DNA from: Pirellulales bacterium
GTDB lineage: Bacteria > Planctomycetota > Planctomycetia > Pirellulales > UBA1268
Assembly: GCA_017853835.1 (NCBI GenBank)
Contig: JAFMIU010000015.1
Coordinates: 1 to 52,789, forward strand
Direction: 5' to 3'
Length of the DNA: 52,789 nucleotides
Shown: positions 8,024-16,183 of the stretch, piece by piece
Layout: each line of letters opens with the position of its first letter
Position numbering within the stretch: position 1 is the stretch's first letter
Program-made: the position numbers and the translations under genes
The notes under the pieces: generated by a model
What the model was told of the DNA's origin: nothing
Database searches by the model: none
Seen by the model: only the letters and a program-made list of their open reading frames with translations

Positions 8024-8998
8024 TCAGGGAAGCGTCACGTGGAGAAACCGCGGCGACCCGCCCGACGCCGTCAGCCGCTGCCGTTCGAGGCAGGCCGGCA
8101 GCAGCACGCCGTCGCCAGCACGAAGCGGGGGGAGGTTCCATGACGCATCGAACGTGAGTTCGCCGTCGAGCACGGCGAGGAAATGGCAGACATCGTCCCC
8201 CCCGACCTCCCAGGCGTGTGACGGACGAACCTCCTCGAAGATGAAGTAGTCGCACGTCACGAGTCGACGCACCGAGGGATCGTCGGTGGCAGCGGGCATG
8301 ACGGGCGCCACCGGCCCGAGCCTGGTGGTGGCTTCCAGGCCGGCTTCGACATGGAGCGGCCGCGGCATGCCGTCTGGCCCCAACCGATTCCAGTCGTGAA
8401 GCCGGTAGGTGACGTCGCTCGACTGCTGGATCTCGGCGACGAGGAGCCCCGCTCCGAGCGCGTGCATCGTGCCGGCCGGGATAAACACACAATCGCCAGG
8501 ATGCACTTCGAAGGCATGGATGGCCTCCTCGCATCGGCCGGCGCGAAGCGCCTCTGCGAAGGTGTCGCGGCTCACACCATCCCTGAGCCCGGCGAAGATC
8601 CTGCTGCCGGGCTCGGCGGCGATCACATACCACGCTTCGGTCTTGCCCCGGTCAGGCGGATCGAGCAGGGCGGCGCGGGCATCGTCGGGATGCACCTGCA
8701 CCGATAGATCGAGATGGCAGTCGAGGAGTTTGAAGAGCAGCGGAAACGCCTCGAACGCGGCGTGCCGTCCCATGAGCTCCTTCCGCCGCGTTGCCATCAG
8801 CTCGTGGAGCGTCGTGCCGGCGAGCGGACCGGCGGCCACGCAACTCTGGTCGGCCCCGCGGTCCACGAGCTGCCATGACTCGGCAAAATCGTCGCCGGCG
8901 GGAAGGGTGCGTCCAAACGCCTTTTCGAATCCGCGTCCGCCCCAGATATAGCGACGATAGATCGGCTGGAGAATCAAGGGTGGCAGCACGGCGGACAA
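8024..8998 (-). CDS. manA: Mannose-6-phosphate isomerase, class I
   Basis: It interconverts mannose-6-phosphate and fructose-6-phosphate and supplies GDP-mannose for glycan synthesis. The 324-residue protein is of the short bacterial type I form: zinc-site motif QVHPDD, then GKTEAWYV, the PAGTMHALGAGLL cupin segment and EIQQSSDVTYRLHDW. The arginine after the last motif (NRLG region) fits the active-site pattern. The reading frame opens with TTG at 8998; a GTG three codons later is an alternative start. A coupled STAS/microprotein pair lies just upstream on the same strand. Confidence 0.94.
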   Translation of the reverse strand: MSAVLPPLILQPIYRRYIWGGRGFEKAFGRTLPAGDDFAESWQLVDRGADQSCVAAGPLAGTTLHELMATRRKELMGRHAAFEAFPLLFKLLDCHLDLSVQVHPDDARAALLDPPDRGKTEAWYVIAAEPGSRIFAGLRDGVSRDTFAEALRAGRCEEAIHAFEVHPGDCVFIPAGTMHALGAGLLVAEIQQSSDVTYRLHDWNRLGPDGMPRPLHVEAGLEATTRLGPVAPVMPAATDDPSVRRLVTCDYFIFEEVRPSHAWEVGGDDVCHFLAVLDGELTFDASWNLPPLRAGDGVLLPACLERQRLTASGGSPRFLHVTLP

Positions 8999-9019
8999 TC
9001 TCGGGAGGAGGGATGGGAT

Positions 9020-9190
9020 TCAGGAGCCGGCGTATCCTTCGAGGATCCGCCCGATGCCGAAGCAGCATACCGAAAACACGAGCATGCTCAGCATCGGCCC
9101 CGAGCTGATGCGGCCCGTCAACTCCATCATCACCGCCACGGCCGGAACCGTGAGCCCCACAACCTGCCCCGCGCGACCGATCGCCTTCAT
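9020..9190 (-). CDS. Microprotein of 56 residues, coupled to the STAS gene
   Basis: The start codon at 9190 overlaps the TGA of the STAS gene in an ATGA arrangement, so translation is probably coupled. The predicted product has a hydrophobic segment (about residues 8-22, GQVVGLTVPAVAVMM), a short polar link with ELTGRISSG, and a second hydrophobic segment (about residues 31-47, with a CC pair) ending in GRILEGYAGS. This is the layout of a two-helix inner-membrane peptide. It reads through without rare features and fills the gap between the STAS gene and manA. No family recognised. Confidence 0.6.
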   Translation of the reverse strand: MKAIGRAGQVVGLTVPAVAVMMELTGRISSGPMLSMLVFSVCCFGIGRILEGYAGS

Positions 9191-9597
9191 GCGCCGACCC
9201 CGAGCTTCGCCCCCACCGCCTCAAACCGCGACTCGAAGTGCGGCACCTGATCAGCCCGCACCGACGACCGCAGCCGTGTGAGGGCGGCCTCGGACAGCCC
9301 GCACACCCGAAGCAGTCCGCCGGCATCGTGAACCCGGAGGCTCAACACCGTGATCGCCTCGATGAGCGACGAGTCGATCGAAGGGATGTGATCAAACTCC
9401 ACCACCACGCGATGGGCACCGTGGGTCTGGGCCACTTCCCAGAGCCGCTCGGCCAGCGGGCGATCATCCTCTGGGGGCGAGGCGGCCGGATCAAGCCGCA
9501 GAAACACCCAGTCGGGGCCACGATCGACCGTCATGGCCCACGCCGCGCGGCCCGGTCGATCACCACAAGACGCACCATCCGAACGCGACACTTCCAT
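9187..9597 (-). CDS. STAS-domain protein (anti-sigma antagonist-like)
   Basis: The 136-residue protein is a single STAS domain: a first strand (VFLRLDP), then VVVEFDHIPSIDSSLIEAI, whose Ser in SIDSS sits at the phosphorylation position of SpoIIAA-type antagonists, then LRVCGLSEAALTRLRSS. STAS proteins bind anti-sigma kinases or act in lipid transport (MlaB). No kinase gene is adjacent, so the partner is unknown. An AGGGAGG ribosome-binding site six bases upstream favours the ATG at 9597 over one ten codons earlier. Coupling to a membrane microprotein suggests tethering, which is inference. Confidence 0.8.
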   Translation of the reverse strand: MEVSRSDGASCGDRPGRAAWAMTVDRGPDWVFLRLDPAASPPEDDRPLAERLWEVAQTHGAHRVVVEFDHIPSIDSSLIEAITVLSLRVHDAGGLLRVCGLSEAALTRLRSSVRADQVPHFESRFEAVGAKLGVGA

Positions 9598-9768
9598 GAG
9601 GAATCCTCCCTGTGATGTCGTGAACACCGTCGAGCATGCGCCGCCTGCGTCTCACCGAGACACAGCCCCTGGCAAGATCATGATCCACCGCAAAAGGGAA
9701 ATCGGGCAAGTCCGGCCCCAGGGTTCGCGCCAAAACCCCCGTCTGGCCGCCCGGACACCTTGTCGGGC

Positions 9769-9802
9769 TTGCCGCAAGGCTCCTGCTGGCAATACTGCCA
9801 GC
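9769..9802 (+). promoter_or_regulatory. Candidate tpx promoter with overlapping palindrome
   Basis: TTGCCG (9769-9774) and AATACT (9791-9796) are spaced by 16 bases. A perfect 7-4-7 inverted repeat, GCTGGCAATACTGCCAGC, covers 9785-9802 and so overlaps the -10 element. A repressor bound there would block the promoter. The binding protein is unknown. Confidence 0.45.
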
Positions 9803-9845
9803 GTTCGCGGCCGATTGCCGCCCCTACTTCCAGGAGATTCCGACC

Positions 9846-10370
9846 ATGTCCCGTCACGGCGCCGTCACCTTCAAGGGCAACCCTCTCACCCTCGCCGGCT
9901 CGGAAGTTGCGGTCGGTTCCGCCGCCCCCGACTTCGACCTCGCCTGCTTCGGCCCCAACGGGATGGAGCACATCACCAAGGCCTCGGTGCTCGGAAAGCC
10001 GACGATCATCAGCGTCGTGCCCTCGCTCGACACGCCGGTGTGCCAGGTGCAGACCAAAACCTTCAACCAGCGGCTTGCCTCGCTCGGCGAGAAGATCAAC
10101 GCCCTCACCGTCAGCCTCGACCTTCCTTTCGCCATGAACCGTTTCTGCGGCGCCGAGGGGATCAAGGCGATGCGAAGTGGCAGCGACTACATGGAGCGTG
10201 CCTTCGGCAACGCCTGGGGCGTGCTGATCGACGAGCTGAAGATCCTGGCCCGTGCCGTGTTCGTCCTCGACAAGGACGGCATCGTGCGATACGCCCAGGT
10301 GGTGAAGGAAGTGGCGAGTGAGCCCGACTACGATGCCGCCATCACGGCAATCGAAGAGCTCGCCGGCTGA
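9846..10370 (+). CDS. tpx: Thiol peroxidase (Tpx, atypical 2-Cys peroxiredoxin)
   Basis: Tpx reduces hydrogen and lipid peroxides using thioredoxin. The 174-residue protein has the peroxidatic site PSLDTPVCQ (Cys66) and the resolving site LPFAMNRFC (Cys101), at the spacing typical of Tpx, and the conserved AFGNAWGVLI and LARAVFVLD segments. AGGAG lies nine bases before the ATG. It is monocistronic and converges on alaS. A palindrome overlapping its putative promoter suggests redox-controlled expression. Confidence 0.95.
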   Translation: MSRHGAVTFKGNPLTLAGSEVAVGSAAPDFDLACFGPNGMEHITKASVLGKPTIISVVPSLDTPVCQVQTKTFNQRLASLGEKINALTVSLDLPFAMNRFCGAEGIKAMRSGSDYMERAFGNAWGVLIDELKILARAVFVLDKDGIVRYAQVVKEVASEPDYDAAITAIEELAG

Positions 10371-10400
10371 TCGCTTCTCCGACGGGCGTTGATCGGAGGA

Positions 10401-13013
10401 TCACGCCCCGAGCAGTTTCTCGATCGACTGCCGGGCCGCGGCCAGCGCGGCCGGCAGTTGGTCGACGAGTTTGCCGCCGGCCTGGGCGAGATCCGGGCGT
10501 CCTCCCCCCTTGCCTCCCACCACGCTGGCGGCATCCTTGATCCACACGCCCGCGGAGAGCCCTCGCTCTTCGAGTTCGCGGGAGATGCCGGCCACGATCG
10601 TCACCTTGTCGCCCTCGACGCTGCCCAGCAGCACCGCGATCGGGCTCCCCTTTCGCCGCAGGAGATCGATGCACTGGCGCATCGCACCGGCATCGCCCCC
10701 CTTGGCGTCGGCCACGACGATCCGGGTGCCGCCGATCGAGGCGGCTCCGCTGAGCAGGTCGTCGGCCGACAGGGCCGCCGACGCGGCGGCCGGCTTGGCC
10801 TTCTTGAGATCACGAAGCTCCTTCACGAGCGAGCCGAGTCGATGCGGCAGTTCGCCCACCGGAACCTTGAGGGTTGAGGCCGCGTCGGCGAGCGTCTGCT
10901 CGGCGCTGCGGAATCGCTCGAGGGCCTTCGCCCCGGTCATCGCCGTGATGCGTCGCGTGCCGGCCGACACACTCTCCTCGCCCACGATCCGCACGAGCCC
11001 GATTTGGCCGGTGCTCGAAACATGCGTGCCGCCGCAGAGTTCGCGGCTCACTCCCTCCATCGACACCATCCGCACGACGTCGGGGTATTTTTCGCCGAAG
11101 AGCATCATGGCGCCGGCGTGGCGGGCTTCCGCGAGCGGCAGCAGCTGGGCCGTCACCGGCACCGCCGCCAGCACACCCTCGTTGACCATGCCCTCGATCG
11201 CCCGAAGCGTGTCGTGGTCGATGGAACTGGTGTGGGAGAAGTCGAATCGCAGCAGGTCAGCATCCACCTTCGACCCCTGCTGCACGGCGTGGGTTCCGAG
11301 GTGGTGCTGAAGGGCGGCATGAAGCAGGTGCGTGGCCGAATGGGCCCGACGGAGCGCGGCGCGGCGGGCTGGATCAACCTCCGCCGTGAGCGTGCCCCCC
11401 AGGGAGAGCGTGCCCTTCCGCAGGTGCCCCACATGGAGCATGAAGCCGCCTTCGCGGAGCGTGTCGGTCACCTCAAACTCCCCACCAGGCCAGGTCAGCC
11501 GGCCGGTGTCGCCAACCTGACCGCCCGACTCGCCATAGAACGGCGTGCGGTCGAGCACCACCGTCACGGGCTTGGCATGCCCCACCTCGTCGAGACGATC
11601 GCAGAGCGAGTCTTGCGCGATGATGCCCACCACGTTCCCCTCGGCCTTGATCGTGTCGTAGCCGACAAACTCCGAACCGTGCATCGTCTTCTTGAGCGCG
11701 TCGAGGGGCCCTGAGGTAAACACCTCCACCCGCGTGCCGGCTCCCGACTTCAGGCCGTGCTCCTCCATCGCCGCCCGAAAGCCCTCCCAGTCGAAGCCGC
11801 AGTTGCGCTCGGCGGCGAGCGTTTCGAGGAGTTCTGGAGGAAAGCCGTAGGTGGTGTAGAGTTCGGCCGCATCGCCCCCCGGCACCGTGGCCTTCCCCGC
11901 AGAGCCGATGCCGGCGAAGAGACGCTCGATGCGATCGAGGCCGCCGTCGATCGTCGCGAGAAACGACTCCTCCTCGCGTTCGATCACCGCGGCGACCCGC
12001 TCGGTGGTGTCGCGGAGTTCTGGATAGGGCACTCGCATCATCTCCGCCACCACCGGTGGCAGCTTGTGGAGGAAGGCCTCCTGCATGCCCATCTGCCGAC
12101 CATCGAGCACGGCCCGTCGGAGGAGTCGCTTGACGACATACTTCTCCTCGTTGTTTCCCGGCAGCACGTTCTCGTGGATCGCAAACGTGCAGGCGCGCAC
12201 GTGGTCGGCAATCCGCCGCATGCGTCGGCCGTCGTCGGTGGCGGCCTCATACTTCCGGCCACACACCTCGGCCACCGCCTCGACGAGCGGACGGAGAATG
12301 TCGATGTGGAAGTTGCTGTCAACGCCCTGCAGCATGGCGCAGGTGCGCTCGAGCCCCATGCCGGTGTCGATGTTGCGGCTCGGGAGCGGATGGAGGTTGT
12401 CGGGAGGCGCCCCGATCCGGTTGAACTGCGTGAAGACGAGGTTCCAGATCTCCACGTCGCTGCCGTCCGGCATGCGGTAGAAGATCTCGCTGCAGGGCCC
12501 GCACACGCCGTCAGGCCCCTGGCTCGGGGCGCTCGCCGGCCAGAAGTTGTCGTCTTCGCCCATGCGGGTGATCTTCGCGGTGGGCACACCGATCTCATCG
12601 GCCCAGATCGCGAAGGCCTCGTTGTCGTCCTGATAGACGGTGACGGAAAGCTTCTCGGGGGCGATGTGCAGCCAGTTCTTCGACGTGAGAAACTCCCACG
12701 CCCAGTGAATCGCCTCCCGCTTGAAGTAGTCGCCAAACGAGAAGTTGCCGAGCATCTCGAAAAACGTGTGGTGTCGCGGCGTTCGCCCCACGTTGTCGAT
12801 GTCGCCGGTGCGCAGGCACTTCTGGCAGGTGGTGGCCCGGGTGAACTCCAGCTTGCATTTGCCGAGGAAGTGATCCTTGAACTGGTTCATGCCGGCAGGC
12901 GTGAACAGCACTGAAGGGTCCCATCGCGGCACGAGCACGTCGCTGGGGCGGCGAACGCAGCCCTTCGACTCGAAAAACGCGAGGTACGCTTCGCGGAGGT
13001 CATCGGCCTTCAT
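10401..13013 (-). CDS. alaS: Alanyl-tRNA synthetase
   Basis: It charges tRNA-Ala. The 870-residue protein has all expected parts in order: class II catalytic core (MNQFKDHFLG, RTPRHHTFFEMLGNFSFGDY, GMGLERTCA), the tRNA-recognition helices, the editing domain with the zinc-site HSATHLLHAAL and ELCGGTHV motifs, and a C-terminal DHHA1-type domain ending VVGGKGGGRPDLAQAGG. Length is normal. The ATG at 13013 directly precedes the conserved start KADDLREAYLAFFESKG. It lies downstream of recA on the same strand. Confidence 0.98.
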   Translation of the reverse strand: MKADDLREAYLAFFESKGCVRRPSDVLVPRWDPSVLFTPAGMNQFKDHFLGKCKLEFTRATTCQKCLRTGDIDNVGRTPRHHTFFEMLGNFSFGDYFKREAIHWAWEFLTSKNWLHIAPEKLSVTVYQDDNEAFAIWADEIGVPTAKITRMGEDDNFWPASAPSQGPDGVCGPCSEIFYRMPDGSDVEIWNLVFTQFNRIGAPPDNLHPLPSRNIDTGMGLERTCAMLQGVDSNFHIDILRPLVEAVAEVCGRKYEAATDDGRRMRRIADHVRACTFAIHENVLPGNNEEKYVVKRLLRRAVLDGRQMGMQEAFLHKLPPVVAEMMRVPYPELRDTTERVAAVIEREEESFLATIDGGLDRIERLFAGIGSAGKATVPGGDAAELYTTYGFPPELLETLAAERNCGFDWEGFRAAMEEHGLKSGAGTRVEVFTSGPLDALKKTMHGSEFVGYDTIKAEGNVVGIIAQDSLCDRLDEVGHAKPVTVVLDRTPFYGESGGQVGDTGRLTWPGGEFEVTDTLREGGFMLHVGHLRKGTLSLGGTLTAEVDPARRAALRRAHSATHLLHAALQHHLGTHAVQQGSKVDADLLRFDFSHTSSIDHDTLRAIEGMVNEGVLAAVPVTAQLLPLAEARHAGAMMLFGEKYPDVVRMVSMEGVSRELCGGTHVSSTGQIGLVRIVGEESVSAGTRRITAMTGAKALERFRSAEQTLADAASTLKVPVGELPHRLGSLVKELRDLKKAKPAAASAALSADDLLSGAASIGGTRIVVADAKGGDAGAMRQCIDLLRRKGSPIAVLLGSVEGDKVTIVAGISRELEERGLSAGVWIKDAASVVGGKGGGRPDLAQAGGKLVDQLPAALAAARQSIEKLLGA

Positions 13014-13063
13014 GTCGCCATCGGCTCCCGGGGAATCCGCCGGAAACCACCGGCGGGGCCGAC

Positions 13064-13069
13064 ACTATA
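13064..13069 (-). promoter_or_regulatory. Candidate -10 element of alaS
   Basis: Read on the minus strand, TATAGT lies 51 bases upstream of the alaS ATG, within the 206-base recA-alaS gap. No convincing -35 was found at normal spacing, so the assignment is weak. Confidence 0.3.
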
Positions 13070-13219
13070 CCCATGCCTGCCACAACGACGCGATGCCGCC
13101 CCGGCATGGCCTCGCGAAACCGTCGCTCTCGCACCAACGACGCCGCCCACGAGCGGCCGCTTGGGTCGGCCTCCCGTGGGCGGACTGGGGGGATTATTTT
13201 CGTCTCGCCTCGGCGGCAA

Positions 13220-14347
13220 TCACTCGCCGCCGTCGTTGGCGGCTATGGCGATCACCGCATCCTTCGATGCGAGAATCTTCTCGCGAAGCTCCTTCGCCAC
13301 GTCGGGGTTGTCCTTGAGGAACTGGCGGGCCTTCTCCCGCCCCTGGCCAAGGTGTGTCTCGCCATACCGCAGCCAGGTGCCGGTCTTGTCGACCAGCTTG
13401 GCGGCGATCGCCAGATCGAGGATGTCGCCCTCCACGCTGATTCCGTCTGCGTGCATCATGTCGAACTCCGCCACGCGGAACGGCGGGGCCACCTTGTTTT
13501 TCACAACCTTCACCTTCACCCGCTGGCCAACGACATCTTCGCCGTCCTTGAGGGTTCCGATCCGGCGGACGTCGACCCGGCAGGAGGAATAAAACTTCAG
13601 CGCCCGCCCGCCTGGGGTGGTTTCGGGGCTGCCAAACATCACCCCGATCTTCTCACGAATCTGGTTGATGAAGATCACGGTCGTCTTGCTCTTGGCGATG
13701 GCTCCCGTGAGCTTCCTCATCGCCTGGCTCATGAGCCGGGCCTGGAGCCCCACGAACGAATCGCCCATCTCGCCGTCGAGTTCCTTCTGGGGCACGAGCG
13801 CGGCGACGGAGTCGATCACGATGATGTCGACGGCGTTGCTCTTGATGAGCATCTCCGCGATGTGCATGGCTTCTTCACCGCTCGTCGGCTGGCTCACGAG
13901 CAGGCTCTCGAGCGAGATGCCAAGCTTCTTGGCCCAGCTCGGGTCGAGCGCGTGCTCGGCATCGATGAAGGCCGCGATGCCACCGGCCCGCTGGGCGGCG
14001 GCCACGGAATGGAGCGCGATGGTGGTTTTCCCGCTCGATTCAGGACCAAACACCTCGATGATCCGGCCTCGCGGAAAGCCCTTGCCGCCGAGCGCCAGAT
14101 CGACGGACAGGCTGCCTGACGAGATGCCTTCGATCGGCGCCTGGGCTTCGGAGCCCAGCGGCATGATCGAGCCCTCGCCAAACTCTTTTTCGATTTGAGC
14201 GAGTGTGTTTCGAAGCGTCGGGTTGTCGTCGAGGAAGGCCGGACCGACCTTGGCCACCTTCTTCCCCTTTTCAGAGGCTTTGTCTGCGACCTTGTCCTGC
14301 CCCTTCGACGCCCGCACGTCCTTTTCCTTGTCGTCCTTTTTGCCCAT
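13220..14347 (-). CDS. recA: Recombinase RecA
   Basis: RecA forms filaments on single-stranded DNA, drives strand exchange and triggers the SOS response. The protein shows Walker [10 protein letters not shown] (about residues 101-109), the MAW-type EALHS-like [10 protein letters not shown] segment, Walker [13 protein letters not shown], loop L1 ([22 protein letters not shown], in part) and [20 protein letters not shown]. From the chosen ATG the product has 375 residues, with an unusual Lys/Asp/Glu-rich leader of about 35 residues before the normal core. An ATG at 14389 is an alternative start. AGGAG lies 11 bases upstream of 14347. Confidence 0.97.
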   Translation of the reverse strand: MGKKDDKEKDVRASKGQDKVADKASEKGKKVAKVGPAFLDDNPTLRNTLAQIEKEFGEGSIMPLGSEAQAPIEGISSGSLSVDLALGGKGFPRGRIIEVFGPESSGKTTIALHSVAAAQRAGGIAAFIDAEHALDPSWAKKLGISLESLLVSQPTSGEEAMHIAEMLIKSNAVDIIVIDSVAALVPQKELDGEMGDSFVGLQARLMSQAMRKLTGAIAKSKTTVIFINQIREKIGVMFGSPETTPGGRALKFYSSCRVDVRRIGTLKDGEDVVGQRVKVKVVKNKVAPPFRVAEFDMMHADGISVEGDILDLAIAAKLVDKTGTWLRYGETHLGQGREKARQFLKDNPDVAKELREKILASKDAVIAIAANDGGE

Positions 14348-14542
14348 CCGACCATTCGCTCCTGCAACTGCCGTCACCATGGCGACCATCTCCCACGCTT
14401 CCCGGCACGTCGTCGGGGTGGTTGCTTCGCCACCATGAATCGAGCGATTTGCCGCGAAAACGAACACTGAACGCGGGTATACTATCGGCTGGCGGGCCGG
14501 GCGGCAAGCAGAATTTCTGAACACCCGTACACACCGCAAAAA

Positions 14543-14944
14543 TCAGCTCTTCCGGCTGCCGCGGCGGAGTTCTGTGTATTTCCGGGCGGTCCCCTTCGCC
14601 TTGGACACGGGGTATTTCTTGGCGTTGGCGGCGGTCTTGTCACGCACCGCCGCGTCGATATCGATCCCGAGGCAGTCGGCGAGGAGCAGGGCACAGATCA
14701 CCACATCGGCAAACTCATCCACGACGGCCTGACGGCGGGCCGGCTCGGCGAGGTCGGCATCCACCTCCTCCCGGGTTCTCCAGAGGAAGTGCTCCTGCAG
14801 TTCCCCGGCCTCGATCGCAATGGCGGCGGCGAGGTCTTTGGGGTTGTGAAACTGCTTCCAGTCGCGCTCGTCTCGAAACGTGCGAAGCAGTTGAAGCAGC
14901 GGCTCCCAGCCCCCCTGCCCTGGCGTCCGTGGCAGCTTCTTCAT
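14543..14944 (-). CDS. MazG-like nucleotide pyrophosphohydrolase
   Basis: The 133-residue all-helical protein has the Mg2+-binding pattern of the MazG/dCTP-pyrophosphatase superfamily: EAGELQEHFLW near residue 46 and EFADVVICALLLAD near residue 77, followed by the DKTAANAKKYPVSKAKGTARKY tail (in part) typical of the small RS21-C6/dCTPase branch. It probably hydrolyses non-canonical or excess dNTPs to the monophosphate. It stands alone, with about 196 bases between its stop and the recA start. Confidence 0.88.
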   Translation of the reverse strand: MKKLPRTPGQGGWEPLLQLLRTFRDERDWKQFHNPKDLAAAIAIEAGELQEHFLWRTREEVDADLAEPARRQAVVDEFADVVICALLLADCLGIDIDAAVRDKTAANAKKYPVSKAKGTARKYTELRRGSRKS

Positions 14945-15240
14945 GGCAGTGCCGTCTCCCGTCGGCGACTCGTGGTGATCGACCGCATGAGCATAGTCGT
15001 CCTGACCACGGGCGTGAACGGCGTGAGGGCTGGATTTCGGCCGTCGCGCTCAGCCGCGTCGGATGGGGTGGCGGTGCCTGTCCCAGGCCTCACGGCCTTG
15101 GGCTTGGACGGGCAGGCAGCAGGATGCCGGTGTTTCGCGTGACGGCGCCACGATGGCGGCGTGCCCGGCCAGGCGAACCTTGGCTTCGCCCACGCCGGGC
15201 CCAAGCGCAAACCGGCAGGATGCCGGTGTTTCGCGTGAAG
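14945..15240. repeat. Intergenic stretch with a duplicated 24-bp element
   Basis: A 24-base sequence beginning GCAGGATGCCGG occurs identically at 15119-15142 and 15215-15238, 96 bases apart. The second copy ends two bases before the stop of the leftward PfkB gene. The 72 bases between them are GC-rich with GGC/GCC runs. I see no credible gene in the rest of the 296-base gap. The element looks like a dispersed intergenic repeat. Confidence 0.7.
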
Positions 15241-16143
15241 TCAAAACGTCAGCATCTGCCGGTATTCGGCGACGCGGCGGTCGAGGTCGTTGCGGTCGAT
15301 GTTGGCCAGACGGTCGAGGCTGAAATCCTCAACCGTGTAGCTCGCCGTCACCACGCCGTAGGCGAGGGCTTCCTTGAGCGTCTGCGGATCGTAGCGATCC
15401 TTGCTGGCGAGATGGCCCATCATGCCGCCGGCGAAGGAGTCGCCCGCGCCGGTCGGGTCGAGCACCTGCGGCGTGGGGTAGGCCGGGAGCACATACATCT
15501 CGTGCTCGCTGAAAAACATCGCCCCGTGCTCCCCCTTCTTGATCACCACGAACTTCGGCCCCATCTTCCGCACGGCATGCCCCGCCCGCACGAGGTTTTC
15601 ATCCTCGGCGAGCAGCTTGGCCTCGGAATCATTGAGCACGAGCCCGTCGATCCGCTTCAGGAGCGTCTCGAGCTCATCCCGCTGGATGTTGATCCAGAGA
15701 TCCATCGTGTCGGCCACGGTGAGCTTCGCCTCGGGCACCTGGTCGAGCACGGAGAGCTGCGTCACGGGCGACGCGTTGCCGAGAAACACAAACTTGCTGT
15801 CGCGGTGATTGGTCTGCAGCTTCGGCTTGAACTCGCCAAACACGTTGAGGTGCACCTCGAGCGTCTCGCGATCGTTCATGTTGGGGAGGTAGCGGCCCCG
15901 CCAGCGAAATGTCTTGCCGCCGGCGATCGTTTCGATGCCGGAGGTGTCGATGCCCCGCTTTTCGAGGAAGGCGGTGTGCTGCTTCGGCCAGTCTTCGCCG
16001 ACGGTGCCGATCATCTTGACGGGCGAGAAGAAGCTGGCGGCGTAGGAGAAAAACACAGCCGAGCCGCCGAGCACGTCGTCGCGCTTGTCGGTGGGGGTTT
16101 CGACGCAATCGAGGGCAACGCTTCCGACGACAAGCAGCGGCAT
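15241..16143 (-). CDS. PfkB-family carbohydrate/nucleoside kinase
   Basis: This ribokinase-fold enzyme phosphorylates a sugar or nucleoside with ATP. The 300-residue protein has the first PfkB signature (LGGSAVFFSYAA, residues 25-36) and the second with the catalytic base, DPTGAGDSFAGG (Asp235). NDSEAKLL and VVIKKGEHGA mark the nucleotide side. The substrate cannot be assigned; adenosine-like or sugar kinases are both possible. The ATG at 16143 directly precedes the first beta strand (LLVVGSVALD). It is divergent from the PQQ-propeller gene. Confidence 0.9.
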   Translation of the reverse strand: MPLLVVGSVALDCVETPTDKRDDVLGGSAVFFSYAASFFSPVKMIGTVGEDWPKQHTAFLEKRGIDTSGIETIAGGKTFRWRGRYLPNMNDRETLEVHLNVFGEFKPKLQTNHRDSKFVFLGNASPVTQLSVLDQVPEAKLTVADTMDLWINIQRDELETLLKRIDGLVLNDSEAKLLAEDENLVRAGHAVRKMGPKFVVIKKGEHGAMFFSEHEMYVLPAYPTPQVLDPTGAGDSFAGGMMGHLASKDRYDPQTLKEALAYGVVTASYTVEDFSLDRLANIDRNDLDRRVAEYRQMLTF

Positions 16144-16183
16144 GAGGGGCTATCCTGATGGGGGTACGAAGACCGGAGAGATT

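Noticed and set aside
10371..10400. Terminator between tpx and alaS
   Set aside because: CTCCGA and TCGGAG can pair, but no T tract follows on either strand.
11757..12914. A 385-residue rightward gene opposite alaS
   Set aside because: It is antisense to conserved alaS motifs and has no recognisable domain.
14440..14500. SOS (LexA) box upstream of recA
   Set aside because: GAAC repeats are present, but neither the GAAC-N4-GTTC nor the GTTC-N7-GTTC arrangement is met.
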